A stretch of DNA of 64,000 bases from Nocardia acididurans (GTDB lineage: Bacteria > Actinomycetota > Actinomycetes > Mycobacteriales > Mycobacteriaceae), in assembly GCF_016741815.1 (NCBI RefSeq), contig NZ_JAERRJ010000008.1:1-64000 (forward strand). The letters are read 5' to 3'. How positions within the stretch are numbered: position 1 is the stretch's first letter; every line of letters starts with the position of its first letter. The position numbers and the translations under genes are program-made. This document shows positions 42,801 through 49,635 of this stretch, piece after piece. A model generated the notes under the pieces. That model saw nothing but the letters and a program-made list of their open reading frames with translations. It was not told the origin of the DNA and searched no databases.

Positions 42801-44020
42801 CGCCGCAGCAGGGTCAGGCACGGGCGGCTGTACGGGTCCTTGACCAGCAGCTCCCGGGCCGCCTCGGCGAGTGCCTCGCCATCGCGTATCAACGGCAGGA
42901 CCGTGGTCACGGCCCACAGCCGGGCCGGCCAGGAACTGTCGGAGACGGGCAGCAGCCGCACGAGCGTGTCCGCGGCCGGGCTGTGGTCGCGCCCGGCGCG
43001 CCGATCCGCGTCGGCACGCAGCAATGCCGTGCCCGTCGTCTCGGGCATGCGCGCCAGAACGGCATGCACCTGCTCGATGGTGAGCGCGGCTTCGTCGAGG
43101 CCGCCGATGACCCAGCTCGCCCGATCCAAAGGCGTATGGTCCGGGGCCATTTCGAGGGCGATGAGCGCTGCCCGCGCCTGCTCGTCGTCCTCCTCGGCGA
43201 GGTGTTCCAGCAGCAGTGCACGGCGGACCCGGAACTCCGGAACCACCGGCACGTCACCGGTGACACCCAATCCGCCGAGGACCTCGGCGAAGGATTCCAG
43301 CAGTGCGGGCCGCTGCTCGGCGCGGGCGATCTCGGCCAGGACCCGCGTCCGGTCGGTGTGCTGGGCCAGCAGTGCGGTGTGCAGCAGCCAATAGATGGCC
43401 AGATGCGGATCACGGTGCAGCAGTGGCAATTCCACGTCGAGCGCCTTGCCGACCTCCGCGCCCTCCCAGCACGCGCGGAAATGTCGCGCGGCATTCGCGG
43501 TCAGGTCCTCGGCCGACTGCATGGGCTTGCCGTGGTGCAGCAGTGGCTGCGCCAGCAGCCAGACCAGCCACTGATAGCGCTGCGCCAGAACGGCACTCGA
43601 CGGGGCCGGGCCGGTGCCGGCGTCGAACGACAATGGGCGCAGGGCCTCTCGGATCTCGTATTCCGAGCGCGCGTCCTCCTCCGAGGCGGCTCGCGCGAGC
43701 TCGGCCCGGTACGCCCGCCAGTCCTCGAAGGACGCGAATCGCGGTTCCAGTTCCCGGGTTTCGTGGTCCTGCCACCACACCCGTCCGTCGCCTCGCGCAT
43801 CCAGCAGCGTGTAGTCGTCACCCTCGTCGTCGAGGACGACGAAGCCGGTCAGCGATTTGTCGATCGCCCCGAAATACGGGTAGTTGATCGCCAGATGCGC
43901 GTCCACGAGCGCGCCGTGATCACCCACCCAGTGCTCGAGCAGCCGGGCGTCGAGCGCGTCGACCACCTCGGCGGGCACGGGAACGCCGAGGTGACGGCAG
44001 ACGGACTGGTGCAGCTCCAT
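39890..44020 (-). CDS. Giant HEAT / SUKH-like / WGR-domain protein
   Basis: 1376 residues from the ATG at 44020; upstream frame to 44584 is not protein-like. Reading along it: an N-terminal SUKH-like segment (residues about 35-110; GRVWWQDHETRELEPRFASF); a long alpha-helical HEAT-type body with paired helices (about 140-1000; for example VVPVLIRLLEHTPEPDAADI); and a second SUKH/SMI1-KNR4-like segment (about 1138-1270; EDIAALEAELGAPLPARLRT). It ends in a WGR domain (about 1315-1376; TKFWEICTDPTLDTVATRHG and KQKSGYREITH). WGR domains occur in poly-ADP-ribose polymerases and in E. coli MolR, once linked to molybdate metabolism. No catalytic domain is evident. It converges on modABC and follows a WYL regulator. 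Function unknown; scaffold, immunity or DNA-damage roles are all possible. Confidence 0.78.
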   Translation of the reverse strand: MELHQSVCRHLGVPVPAEVVDALDARLLEHWVGDHGALVDAHLAINYPYFGAIDKSLTGFVVLDDEGDDYTLLDARGDGRVWWQDHETRELEPRFASFEDWRAYRAELARAASEEDARSEYEIREALRPLSFDAGTGPAPSSAVLAQRYQWLVWLLAQPLLHHGKPMQSAEDLTANAARHFRACWEGAEVGKALDVELPLLHRDPHLAIYWLLHTALLAQHTDRTRVLAEIARAEQRPALLESFAEVLGGLGVTGDVPVVPEFRVRRALLLEHLAEEDDEQARAALIALEMAPDHTPLDRASWVIGGLDEAALTIEQVHAVLARMPETTGTALLRADADRRAGRDHSPAADTLVRLLPVSDSSWPARLWAVTTVLPLIRDGEALAEAARELLVKDPYSRPCLTLLRRAHELCGTEPVLTRTELDRRWITAEASSAYLERLRAADSAPTAVLTELDGTDLGEVVAQRILLRADIDRSPAEAIAWALHVILAGTHPDRADLAATGLRQLPAQDRARTVEGLRVDTVADPVVPVLIRLLEHTPEPDAADILGEMANDKLKKAACLALAPVAHEPAVFDELLRLAALPAPASTVEALCEQLLNPNTEHCVLPRVSAEQAVRAAAALIDTVATHPGIAARNAAGHQLYRFRHPGAQDYLIAALDDYGRRYAESDPTHSPVLSHGRTEDDQLGEVVANLYSAVRQCDSETSRAALIERVFAERRSIWRMGNALGEIFSPQVHQEIMRRLRAQRDARAAAHYANALTDHVKSTAPRVELLREISAWPIPTDATVRRVFKYALSTGIVAALETGDFDLVRTAYASRAVIAADAAEPDMLSRGRSWADPLDTGDPRTRLADALSGEADSARDALLGTSAQARATGRALTRIGDADLATLAGAPVRRRLLTDRSTGEVWYLDPDGGFHTFDGFGLRDNPFRPSVIGYYEMREFLDAVNEQSERALLWTAAGNEFLELVRYLDRVVYRWGTNNGRIDTVGLVFADPSTAENAFARMKATGLAAKHTESDPWYLPGRAAIMRTFQLPDIDSERLMAFDRLRFAVVPEDAVAHERRELDLYRAGAGLSCLEWVTWHGYRVRAELTVAEWIRARIRDDRQDAAWHVNALAEIATYLAEHGFTTHSPGLHDLRVEVGAPAAPEDIAALEAELGAPLPARLRTLWQHVGHAEWRCGDTGMRLLAPAEVRRNRARMQQLGARYVAALGGAHAAPWEPVLSSLSALVLDLDGTLDTVFSAVAPSSDDRVFAHMDQQPMDAWWEKSLSWILATSFLSGFARHLEQSAPEITMLFGGQRRGPELTSRYFEAPGSSGTKFWEICTDPTLDTVATRHGKAGTAGTVSTKRHGDPAKAAAYAAKTIAAKQKSGYREITH

Positions 44021-44130
44021 GAATGCTTCCTGATGTCGAAATACGTTGTGCGGGTGCGAAAGATCGATCGCTCGGCACGGGACGCTACCGGGCGGCGGTG
44101 ACAACAGGGGCGGGCGGGAGCGCGGACCCG

Positions 44131-45084
44131 CTACGTCGCCGCCGCGGTGGCGCACCGGTTGCCGATGGCCCGCAGGGCGGCAAGGACTTCGGGTGGGCCG
44201 TCGACTTCGAAATCGGCATCGATGAAGGTGATGTGAGCGGCGAGGATATGGGCGGTGTCCCCGCCCGCGTGCACGATGCAGGTGTGTTCGTCGACGGGTT
44301 CGACGGCAATGCCATCGGGCAGCCAGCCCACCAGATCGGCGGCGGGCAACTGGACGCGCACCTTCGCCCGGTAGCGGAATCGGGCGATGCGACGGCCGGT
44401 CGCGACGAAGCCGATCAGGTCGTCGGCCGGGGGTTCGCGCGGGGTGAACCGTGGTCCGGTCGGAATGCGAGGGCGCATGCGGTCGACGCGGAAGGTGCGC
44501 CAGTCGGACCGGACGAGATCCCAGGCCACCAGGTACCACCTGCGCCCGGCATAGACCAGCCGGTGCGGCTCGGTGGTGCGGCATTGCTCGGCCGCCTCGT
44601 GCGCGCGGTAGTCGAACCGCAGGCGATGCTGATCGCGCACCGCGGCGGCGATGGTCGCCAGCACGTCCGGATCCGCCTCCGCGCCCGAATGATTCGGGAT
44701 GACGGTGGCGGCCTGCAGGGAATCGATCCGACGGCGCACCCGGGCCGGCAGTACCTGATCGATCTTGGCTTGCGCACGGGTCGAGGCCGCCTCGAAGCCG
44801 GATACCGATCCGGGCGCGGCGCCACCCAGACCCAGCACCACCGCGGCCGCCTCGTCCTCATCCAGCAGTAGTGGCGGGAGTTTCGCACCCGGGCCCAGCC
44901 GGTACCCGCCGCCCGCACCCGGCGTCGCGTACACCGGATATCCGAGCTCACGCAGTTTGTCGATGTCTCCCCGCACCGTGCGCGGAGAAACCCCCAGCTC
45001 ATCGACGAGTTCGGGTCCCGACCACGTCGGCCGGGTCTGCAGCAGCGACAGCAGCCGCAGCAGCCGTGCCGAAGTCTTGATCAC
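44131..45084 (-). CDS. WYL-domain transcriptional regulator
   Basis: 317 residues from the GTG at 45084. The N-terminus is a DeoR-like helix-turn-helix (ARLLRLLSLLQTRPTWSGPE, then LGVSPRTVRGDIDKLRELGY). It is followed by the WYL ligand-binding module at about residues 150-230 (LRFDYRAHEAAEQCRTTEPH; RRWYLVAWDLVRSDWRTFRV), in which the W-Y-L triad is intact. WYL proteins bind nucleic acid or nucleotide ligands and often control stress or defence genes. A perfect 10-bp inverted repeat lies just upstream (45105-45131), between this gene and the divergent epoxide hydrolase. It probably controls both itself and the hydrolase, and may also reach the WGR gene 110 bases downstream. Confidence 0.9.
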   Translation of the reverse strand: MIKTSARLLRLLSLLQTRPTWSGPELVDELGVSPRTVRGDIDKLRELGYPVYATPGAGGGYRLGPGAKLPPLLLDEDEAAAVVLGLGGAAPGSVSGFEAASTRAQAKIDQVLPARVRRRIDSLQAATVIPNHSGAEADPDVLATIAAAVRDQHRLRFDYRAHEAAEQCRTTEPHRLVYAGRRWYLVAWDLVRSDWRTFRVDRMRPRIPTGPRFTPREPPADDLIGFVATGRRIARFRYRAKVRVQLPAADLVGWLPDGIAVEPVDEHTCIVHAGGDTAHILAAHITFIDADFEVDGPPEVLAALRAIGNRCATAAAT

Positions 45085-45104
45085 AAATAGTGAAAGTACC
45101 CGAA

Positions 45105-45131
45105 CAATGCGGCAACCAGTCTGCCGCATTG
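45105..45131. promoter_or_regulatory. Perfect inverted repeat, likely WYL-regulator operator
   Basis: CAATGCGGCA, seven bases, TGCCGCATTG: ten matching bases on each arm. It sits 21 bases from the WYL start and 18 from the epoxide-hydrolase ATG, so a bound dimer could block both promoters. Confidence 0.7.
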
Positions 45132-45148
45132 AATGTTCTGCTAGAGGT

Positions 45149-46315
45149 ATGAGCAAGAGCAGCAACGAGATTCGCCCCTTCCGCATCGACATCCCGCAGG
45201 CCGATCTGGACTACCTCAACTCCCGCCTCGAGCGGTTCCGCCTCCCGGACGAGCTGCCCGGGATGGGCTGGCAGCTGGGTGTGCCGAAGGACTACCTCAC
45301 CGAGCTGGTCACCTACTGGCGTCACGACTACGACTGGCGCGCACAGGAGAAACTGCTCAACGAACTGCCCCAGTTCACCACCGAAATCGACGGTCAGAGC
45401 GTGCATTTCGTGCACGTCCGCTCACCCGAATCGACCGCGACACCCTTGATCATGACCCACGGCTGGCCCGGATCCTTCGTCGAGTTCCTGGACCTCATCG
45501 GCCCGCTGACCGACCCCCGAGCCCACGGCGGCGACCCCGCCGACGCATTCCACCTGGTGCTGCCGTCGATTCCGGGCTACGCCTTCTCCGGCCCCACCGG
45601 CGAGGACGGCTGGAACGTCAACCGGGTGGCGCGCGCCTGGTCCGAACTCATGACCCGCCTGGGCTACTCCCGCTACGGCGTGCAGGGCGGCGACTGGGGC
45701 TCGGGCATCTCGCAGGAGCTGGCCCGGATCGCCCCCGACCAGGTCATCGGCGTCCACGTCAACTACCTGATGACCTTCCCCTCCGGCATGGACGGCGAAC
45801 TCGACGACCTCGCGCCCGGCGACTACGCCCGGCTGGCCCTGCTCGAACGCTTCCAGGGCGATTTCGGCGGCTACATGGCCATCCAATCGACCCGCCCGCA
45901 AACCCTCGCCTACGGCCTGACCGATTCTCCCGTCGGCCAATTGGCCTGGATCGTAGAGAAATTCAAGGAATGGACCGACTGCACCGACCGGCCCGAGGAA
46001 GCCATCGACCGTGACCGCCTCCTGACCAACGTCATGCTGTACTGGCTGACCGGCACCGCGGCCTCCTCGGCCCGCTTCTACTACGAATTCGCCCGATCCA
46101 TGGCAGCGGGCAACTACCCCTCCCGAATCGAAACCCCCGTGGGCGTAGCGGTTTTCCCGAAGGACATCGTCCTGCCGATCCGCAAACTGGCTGACCGCGA
46201 CGCCAATGTCGTGCACTGGACCGAGCACCCCCGCGGCGGCCATTTCGCCGCCCTGGAACAACCCGCCGCCCTCATCGACGATATCCGCACCTTCTTCGGA
46301 AAAGTGCAGCGCTAG
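45149..46315 (+). CDS. Epoxide hydrolase (EHN-type)
   Basis: 388 residues, ATG at 45149, AGAGGT close before it. The N-terminal EHN domain (about residues 8-110) opens RPFRIDIPQADLDYLNSRLE, with PRMxW-like spacing. It is followed by the alpha/beta-hydrolase core: oxyanion motif THGWPGSFVEFLDLIGPL, nucleophile aspartate in YGVQGGDWGSGIS, and the histidine in EHPRGGHFAALEQPA. These features match juvenile-hormone/microsomal-type epoxide hydrolases, which open epoxides to diols. Tyrosines of the lid that donate a proton are present in the cap (RFYYEFARSM). It has its own operator upstream and a strong terminator downstream. Confidence 0.9.
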   Translation: MSKSSNEIRPFRIDIPQADLDYLNSRLERFRLPDELPGMGWQLGVPKDYLTELVTYWRHDYDWRAQEKLLNELPQFTTEIDGQSVHFVHVRSPESTATPLIMTHGWPGSFVEFLDLIGPLTDPRAHGGDPADAFHLVLPSIPGYAFSGPTGEDGWNVNRVARAWSELMTRLGYSRYGVQGGDWGSGISQELARIAPDQVIGVHVNYLMTFPSGMDGELDDLAPGDYARLALLERFQGDFGGYMAIQSTRPQTLAYGLTDSPVGQLAWIVEKFKEWTDCTDRPEEAIDRDRLLTNVMLYWLTGTAASSARFYYEFARSMAAGNYPSRIETPVGVAVFPKDIVLPIRKLADRDANVVHWTEHPRGGHFAALEQPAALIDDIRTFFGKVQR

Positions 46316-46327
46316 AACACCATTGCG

Positions 46328-46357
46328 CGGGGCGGGCCGCACCCGCGGCCCGCCCCG
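46328..46357. terminator. Very strong hairpin terminator
   Basis: CGGGGCGGGCCGC, loop ACCC, GCGGCCCGCCCCG: a perfect 13-bp GC stem between the convergent epoxide hydrolase and VOC genes. No T-run follows. Confidence 0.87.
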
Positions 46358-46368
46358 CCGCGCACCCC

Positions 46369-46734
46369 TCAATCCAAACAGAACTCATTCCCCTCGATAT
46401 CCTGCATCACCAGGCAGGATTCATTCTCCTCATCGGCGGGCAGCAGCCGCACCCGCACCGCCCCGAGCGCCATCAACCGCGCACACTCGGCCTCGAGCGC
46501 ATCCACCCGCTGCGCCCCAACCAATCCGGTGCCCACCCGCACATCGAGATGCACCCGATTCTTCACCACCTTCCCCTCCGGAACCCGCTGAAAATACAGC
46601 CGCGGCCCCACCCCCGTCGGATCCACACAGGCCGTCCCCCTGTGCTCGTACCCCAGCACCGCACTCCAGAACCGAGCAACCCGCTCCGGCTCCGCGCAAT
46701 CGAACGTGACCTGAACCTGCCGCACCACCGTCAT
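46369..46734 (-). CDS. VOC-family (glyoxalase/bleomycin-resistance fold) protein
   Basis: 121 residues, ATG at 46734. A single domain with two beta-alpha-beta-beta-beta units: VQVTFDCAEPERVARFWSAV then LGYEHRG, PRLYFQRVPEGKVVKNRVHL, LGAVRVRLLPADEENESCLV, then MQDIEGNEFCLD. His/Glu metal ligands typical of glyoxalases are H of NRVHLDV and E of IEGNEFCLD. This is the Glo_EDI_BRP_like_6 style seen in many actinobacteria, with unassigned substrates. The divergent F420-type enzyme starts 27 bases away and may share its promoter region. Confidence 0.85.
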   Translation of the reverse strand: MTVVRQVQVTFDCAEPERVARFWSAVLGYEHRGTACVDPTGVGPRLYFQRVPEGKVVKNRVHLDVRVGTGLVGAQRVDALEAECARLMALGAVRVRLLPADEENESCLVMQDIEGNEFCLD

Positions 46735-46761
46735 CACTCGAACATAGAATAATGCGATGCC

Positions 46762-47178
46762 ATGACCTTCACGGAAACCGAAATCGGCTACCTGCGGTCA
46801 CAGCCGCTCGCACGCCTCGCCACCCACACCGCCGCCGGACAACCGGACGTCGTCCCGGTAGCCTTCGAATTCGACGGCACCTACTTCTGGGTCGGCGGCA
46901 ACGCCACCTTCCCCCGCACCCGCAAAGCCCGCAACGTCGCCGCAGGCAACACCGAAGTAGCCCTGACCATAGACGACCTGCCCTCCCTCGACCCCTTCAT
47001 AGCGCGCGGCATCCGCGTCTACGGCCGCGCCGAACCACCCATCGAGCGCACCGGCATCGTCGGACCCGGCTACTACCTGCGAATCACCCCCGTCCAGTCG
47101 TGGAGTTGGAACCTCGCCGGCGAGCCGGCCGGCGACCAGTGGTACGACACCCGCCACACGTGGCACCGGCAACTGTGA
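46762..47178 (+). CDS. PPOX-class F420-dependent oxidoreductase (split-barrel)
   Basis: 138 residues, ATG at 46762. The split-barrel fold shows MTFTETEIGYLRSQPLARLA, THTAAGQPDVVPVAFEFDGT and NATFPRTRKARNVAAGNTEV, a pattern of actinobacterial F420-binding PPOX proteins (TIGR04023-like). The R-K-x-R-N-V segment contacts the phosphate tail of the cofactor. They reduce or bind heme-breakdown or xenobiotic molecules with coenzyme F420, which Nocardia makes. No F420-synthesis gene lies in the window. It stops two bases before the convergent HxlR remnant. Confidence 0.85.
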   Translation: MTFTETEIGYLRSQPLARLATHTAAGQPDVVPVAFEFDGTYFWVGGNATFPRTRKARNVAAGNTEVALTIDDLPSLDPFIARGIRVYGRAEPPIERTGIVGPGYYLRITPVQSWSWNLAGEPAGDQWYDTRHTWHRQL

Positions 47179-47179
47179 G

Positions 47180-47488
47180 CTACCGGTCGGCGTGTGCGTC
47201 ATTGACGCTGTTGGCGCGCTCGATCTCGGCCATGTGATCCTCGGCCCAATCGCGCAGGGCCGCCGGCGGGATCTCCAGGGACAAGCCCAGTTCGGTGAGC
47301 CGGTAGTGCACGCGCGGTGGCACCGTCGGCTCCACACGACGTGCGACCAGACCGTCGCGGGCCAGGTTCTGCAGGGTCACCGACAGCATCTTCTGGGAGA
47401 CACCGGGCAGCAATTGACGTGTGGGGCACTGGGAATCGAACAGATCGCCGCGAACCGGCGCCTTCGCGTGCGCTGAGCGAGTGGTCAC
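47180..47488 (-). pseudogene. HxlR-type regulator with an internal deletion of its DNA-binding helices
   Basis: 102 residues from the GTG at 47488. The frame is intact but the protein is shorter than the family. It reads DLFDSQCPTRQLL and jumps directly to PGVSQKMLSVTLQNLARDG, then PTVPPRVHYRLTELGLSLE and LRDWAEDHMAEIERAN. Normal HxlR proteins have about 29 residues between RQLL and PGVSQKML (typically helix 1 and 2: D-R-I-x-D-K-W-T-x-L-V-L and so on). That piece, the start of the winged helix, has been cut out in frame. The product probably cannot bind DNA normally. Its 5' end overlaps the start of a truncated hydrolase on the other strand. Confidence 0.75.
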
Positions 47489-47705
47489 CTGGACCTCGAA
47501 CGGCATTCATGCCAATGTCGCCATAGCCGACTCCGGCCCGGCGATCGTTCTGCTGCACGGGTTTCCGCATACCTGGCGACTCTGGAGCGAGATCATCGGC
47601 CCGTTGTCCGCGCACTACCGCGTTATCGCCCCCGACCTGCGCGGGTTCGGCGCCACCACGCGCGCACCGGACAGCTACGACGCCGCCACCCTGGCCGCCG
47701 ACACA
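47481..47705 (+). pseudogene. Truncated alpha/beta hydrolase (N-terminal piece)
   Basis: From the GTG at 47481 the frame reads SGPAIVLLHGFPHTWRLWSE, then HYRVIAPDLRGFGATTRAPD and YDAATLAAD, the opening half of epoxide-hydrolase/haloalkane-dehalogenase-like proteins. It stops being homologous near 47703, well before the nucleophile elbow. What follows is the promoter of the next gene. Thus about three-quarters of a hydrolase is missing. The frame remains open to 47849 but that is the metal regulator's sequence in another frame. The partner HxlR gene is damaged as well, which suggests the pair decayed together. Confidence 0.75.
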
Positions 47706-47734
47706 GGCCTTCGGGTGGTGATAGTTCATTGTTT

Positions 47735-47767
47735 TCTGAATACAGATTCTGATGTACTATTTCGGGT
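47735..47767 (+). promoter_or_regulatory. Promoter/operator of the CmtR-like regulator, leaderless
   Basis: An A+T-rich island in GC-rich DNA. An imperfect dyad TCTGAAT-ACAG-ATTCTGA covers 47735-47752, and a -10 element TACTAT lies at 47755-47760, seven bases before the GTG at 47768. Transcription should therefore begin at or next to the start codon. The regulator probably binds the dyad. Confidence 0.6.
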
Positions 47768-48097
47768 GTGGACGCCTTACTGCACCGGGACGCGCTGGCT
47801 CGCTTCGGTCATGCCCTGTCGGATCCGACGCGTACGCAGATTCTGTTGAGTTTGCGGCGGGGGGCGAGTTATCCGTCGGAACTGGCGGAGCGGATCGGGG
47901 TTTCCCGGCAGATTCTGTCGAATCATCTTGCGTGCCTGCGGGGGTGCGGGCTGGTGGTGGCGGTGCCGGAGGGGCGGCGGTCGCGCTATGAGCTGGCGGA
48001 TGTGCGGATCGGGCGCGCGCTCGACGATCTGATGGGGCTGGTGCTGGCGGTGGATCCGGCGTGCTGTGCGGACTCCGCGACGCAGGGGTGCTGTTGA
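47768..48097 (+). CDS. CmtR-like ArsR/SmtB metal-sensing repressor
   Basis: 109 residues from the GTG at 47768. A winged helix (LSDPTRTQILLSLRRGASYP, then IGVSRQILSNHLACLRGCGL) matches M. tuberculosis CmtR, the Cd/Pb sensor (there LGLTRSNVSNHLSCLRGCGL). CmtR uses Cys57, Cys61 and Cys102; here the equivalents are Cys56 and Cys60 in the recognition helix region, with the tail pair Cys99-Cys100 as third ligand. A second pair, Cys108-Cys109, ends the protein. It should leave DNA when cadmium or lead binds. It overlaps the exporter gene by one base. Confidence 0.9.
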   Translation: MDALLHRDALARFGHALSDPTRTQILLSLRRGASYPSELAERIGVSRQILSNHLACLRGCGLVVAVPEGRRSRYELADVRIGRALDDLMGLVLAVDPACCADSATQGCC

Positions 48098-48798
48098 TGG
48101 TGCAGTGGGTGGGGATGCCGTCCGGGGTGGGGCCGTCGTGGGAGCGGAAGAGGTTGCTGGCCAGTCGTATTCGCTGGTTTGTGGCGGCCACCATCACCTA
48201 CAACGTGATCGAGGCCGTGATCGCGCTGGGTGAGGGGGCTCGGGCTTCCTCCACCGCGCTGATCGGGTTCGGGCTGGATTCGGTGATCGAGGTGTCCTCG
48301 GCTGCCGCGGTCGCCTGGCAGTTCGCCGGACGCGATCCGGAACAGCGGGAGAAGGTCGCGCTGCGGATCATCGCGTTCTCGTTCTTCGCGCTCGCCGCGT
48401 ACGTCAGCGTCGACGCGGTTCGCGGGCTGCTGGGCGCGGGGGAGGCGCGGCATTCGGCGATCGGTATCGCCCTGGCCGCCGTGAGCCTGGTGGTGATGCC
48501 GGTGCTGTCGTGGGCGCAGCGCCGAGCCGGCCGCGAACTCGGATCCGCTTCCGCGGTAGCCGATTCCAAGCAGACGCTGCTGTGCACCTATCTCTCGGCG
48601 GTGCTGTTGGTCGGGTTGCTGCTCAACAGTCTGTTCGGCTGGTCGTGGGCCGACCCGATCGCCGCCCTGGTGATCGCGGGCATCGCGGTCAAGGAAGGCG
48701 TCAATGCCTGGCGCGGCGACACCTGCTGCCCGTCGCCGGTCGCCGTCGGGGCGAGTGCCGACGCGGCCGCGCACGACTGTGCGTGCTGCGCCGGCTGA
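48097..48798 (+). CDS. Cation diffusion facilitator family transporter
   Basis: 233 residues from the ATG at 48097, sharing one base with the regulator stop (TGATG). Six hydrophobic helices are seen: IRWFVAATITYNVIEAVIAL, TALIGFGLDSVIEVSSAAAV, VALRIIAFSFFALAAYVSVD, SAIGIALAAVSLVVMPVLSW, LLCTYLSAVLLVGLLLNSLF, WADPIAALVIAGIAVKEGVN. The metal site of CDF exporters is the G-x-D-S-x-x-E in helix 2 and the D-P-I in helix 5. There is no long cytosolic domain; instead the tail is cysteine-rich (DTCCPSPV; HDCACCAG). Export of Cd, Pb or Zn is probable. Confidence 0.87.
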   Translation: MVQWVGMPSGVGPSWERKRLLASRIRWFVAATITYNVIEAVIALGEGARASSTALIGFGLDSVIEVSSAAAVAWQFAGRDPEQREKVALRIIAFSFFALAAYVSVDAVRGLLGAGEARHSAIGIALAAVSLVVMPVLSWAQRRAGRELGSASAVADSKQTLLCTYLSAVLLVGLLLNSLFGWSWADPIAALVIAGIAVKEGVNAWRGDTCCPSPVAVGASADAAAHDCACCAG

Positions 48799-48804
48799 CC
48801 GATC

Positions 48805-49248
48805 TCAACGATCGTGTTCCGTGGCCGGTGCGAGGGCGATCTCGCCGGTGAACGGTACTGGGCAGGAAGGGATTTCGCTGCAGGAGAGCAGGTCGTCGCA
48901 GCCGGCGGCGAGGGTGGCGCGCAGTGTGTCGCGCACGGCGGTCAGCTCGGCGAGCCTGGCGTCCACCTCCGCCAGTTTCGTGGCCGCCCGAGCCCGCAGA
49001 CCGGTGTCGGGACGTGCGCCCGCGCGGGTGGTTTCGAGCAGGTCGGCGACCTCGACGAGGGTAAAGCCCAGGCGCTGGGCGGCTTTGATGATCCGCACCG
49101 TCGTCACCGCCCGCTCCGGGTAGAGGCGATGCCCGCCCAGCGTCCGCTCCGGCTCGGCGAGCAGGCCGCGGCGTTCGTAATAGCGCAGCGTCTGAATGTT
49201 CACCCCCGCCGCCGCGGCGACCTCGCTGGTGCGTAACCCCGTACTCAT
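48805..49248 (-). CDS. MerR-family metal-responsive regulator
   Basis: 147 residues from the ATG at 49248, overlapping the previous gene as ATGA. The winged helix (LRTSEVAAAAGVNIQTLRYY, ERRGLLAEPERTLGGHRLYP) and coiled helix (AATKLAEVDARLAELTAVRD) are followed by a cysteine loop GCDDLLSCSEIPSCP, with Cys117, Cys123 and Cys129. The spacing resembles the mercury/lead-type MerR C-terminal cluster. It is transcribed with a small Cys-containing protein from a typical MerR promoter at 49579-49609, so it controls itself. It converges on the CDF exporter. Confidence 0.87.
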   Translation of the reverse strand: MSTGLRTSEVAAAAGVNIQTLRYYERRGLLAEPERTLGGHRLYPERAVTTVRIIKAAQRLGFTLVEVADLLETTRAGARPDTGLRARAATKLAEVDARLAELTAVRDTLRATLAAGCDDLLSCSEIPSCPVPFTGEIALAPATEHDR

Positions 49249-49571
49249 CGCGCGCCGGCCCGGACCGCGAGGGCGTCGAGAACATCCACCCGGGAGTCGG
49301 GAACCTCGATGCGCATCACCACGCCGCCCGGTCCGGATTCGACGGTGAAGGCGAAGAACGAACAGCACGCGGCTTCCCGCGCCGCCAGATCCCGTCCGCG
49401 GGCTTCGGATTCGGCGCTGAGCCACAGCTCGAGCCGCGTGCGATCCACTCGGTCGGCGCGCTGCACCGCCTCGGCGAAGAACTGCTCGAACTCCGCCACC
49501 CGCAGCGGTTGCTCGGCCGTCGGCAGCGTGCACGAGTCCGGTACCCAGTCACCGGCATCACTGGTGGTCAT
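49245..49571 (-). CDS. Small protein with vicinal cysteines, MerR partner
   Basis: 108 residues, ATG at 49571, probably leaderless. A helical segment (VAEFEQFFAEAVQRADRVDR) is followed by LAAREAACCSFFAFTVESGP, with the vicinal pair Cys69-Cys70 at a helix/strand boundary, and a short tail IEVPDSRVDVLDALAVRAGA. Cys14 may be a third ligand. No catalytic motif or signal peptide is visible. Similar short proteins are often seen next to actinobacterial MerR genes. Binding or buffering of the sensed metal (Hg, Pb, As) is a reasonable guess; the product's real role is unknown. Confidence 0.7.
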   Translation of the reverse strand: MTTSDAGDWVPDSCTLPTAEQPLRVAEFEQFFAEAVQRADRVDRTRLELWLSAESEARGRDLAAREAACCSFFAFTVESGPGGVVMRIEVPDSRVDVLDALAVRAGAR

Positions 49572-49578
49572 GCTTCCA

Positions 49579-49609
49579 CGGTAAGCCTGTACCCGGGTAC
49601 CGGATGCAA
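49579..49609 (-). promoter_or_regulatory. MerR-type promoter with 19-base spacer
   Basis: Minus strand: TTGCAT (49609-49604), a 19-base spacer, TTACCG (49584-49579). The spacer is filled by the near-perfect dyad CCGGTACCCGGGTACAGG (49603-49586), with the 12-bp perfect core GTACCCGGGTAC. A spacer this long, centred on a dyad, is the hallmark of promoters that MerR proteins untwist. The start codon lies seven bases past the -10. Confidence 0.8.
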
Positions 49610-49635
49610 GAGCCGACGGCCCGAAAAACAGTGCG

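Noticed and set aside
44020..44584. N-terminal extension of the WGR protein
   Set aside because: The extra residues are arginine/histidine/proline-rich and overlap the WYL gene in another frame. The ATG at 44020 begins normal protein sequence.
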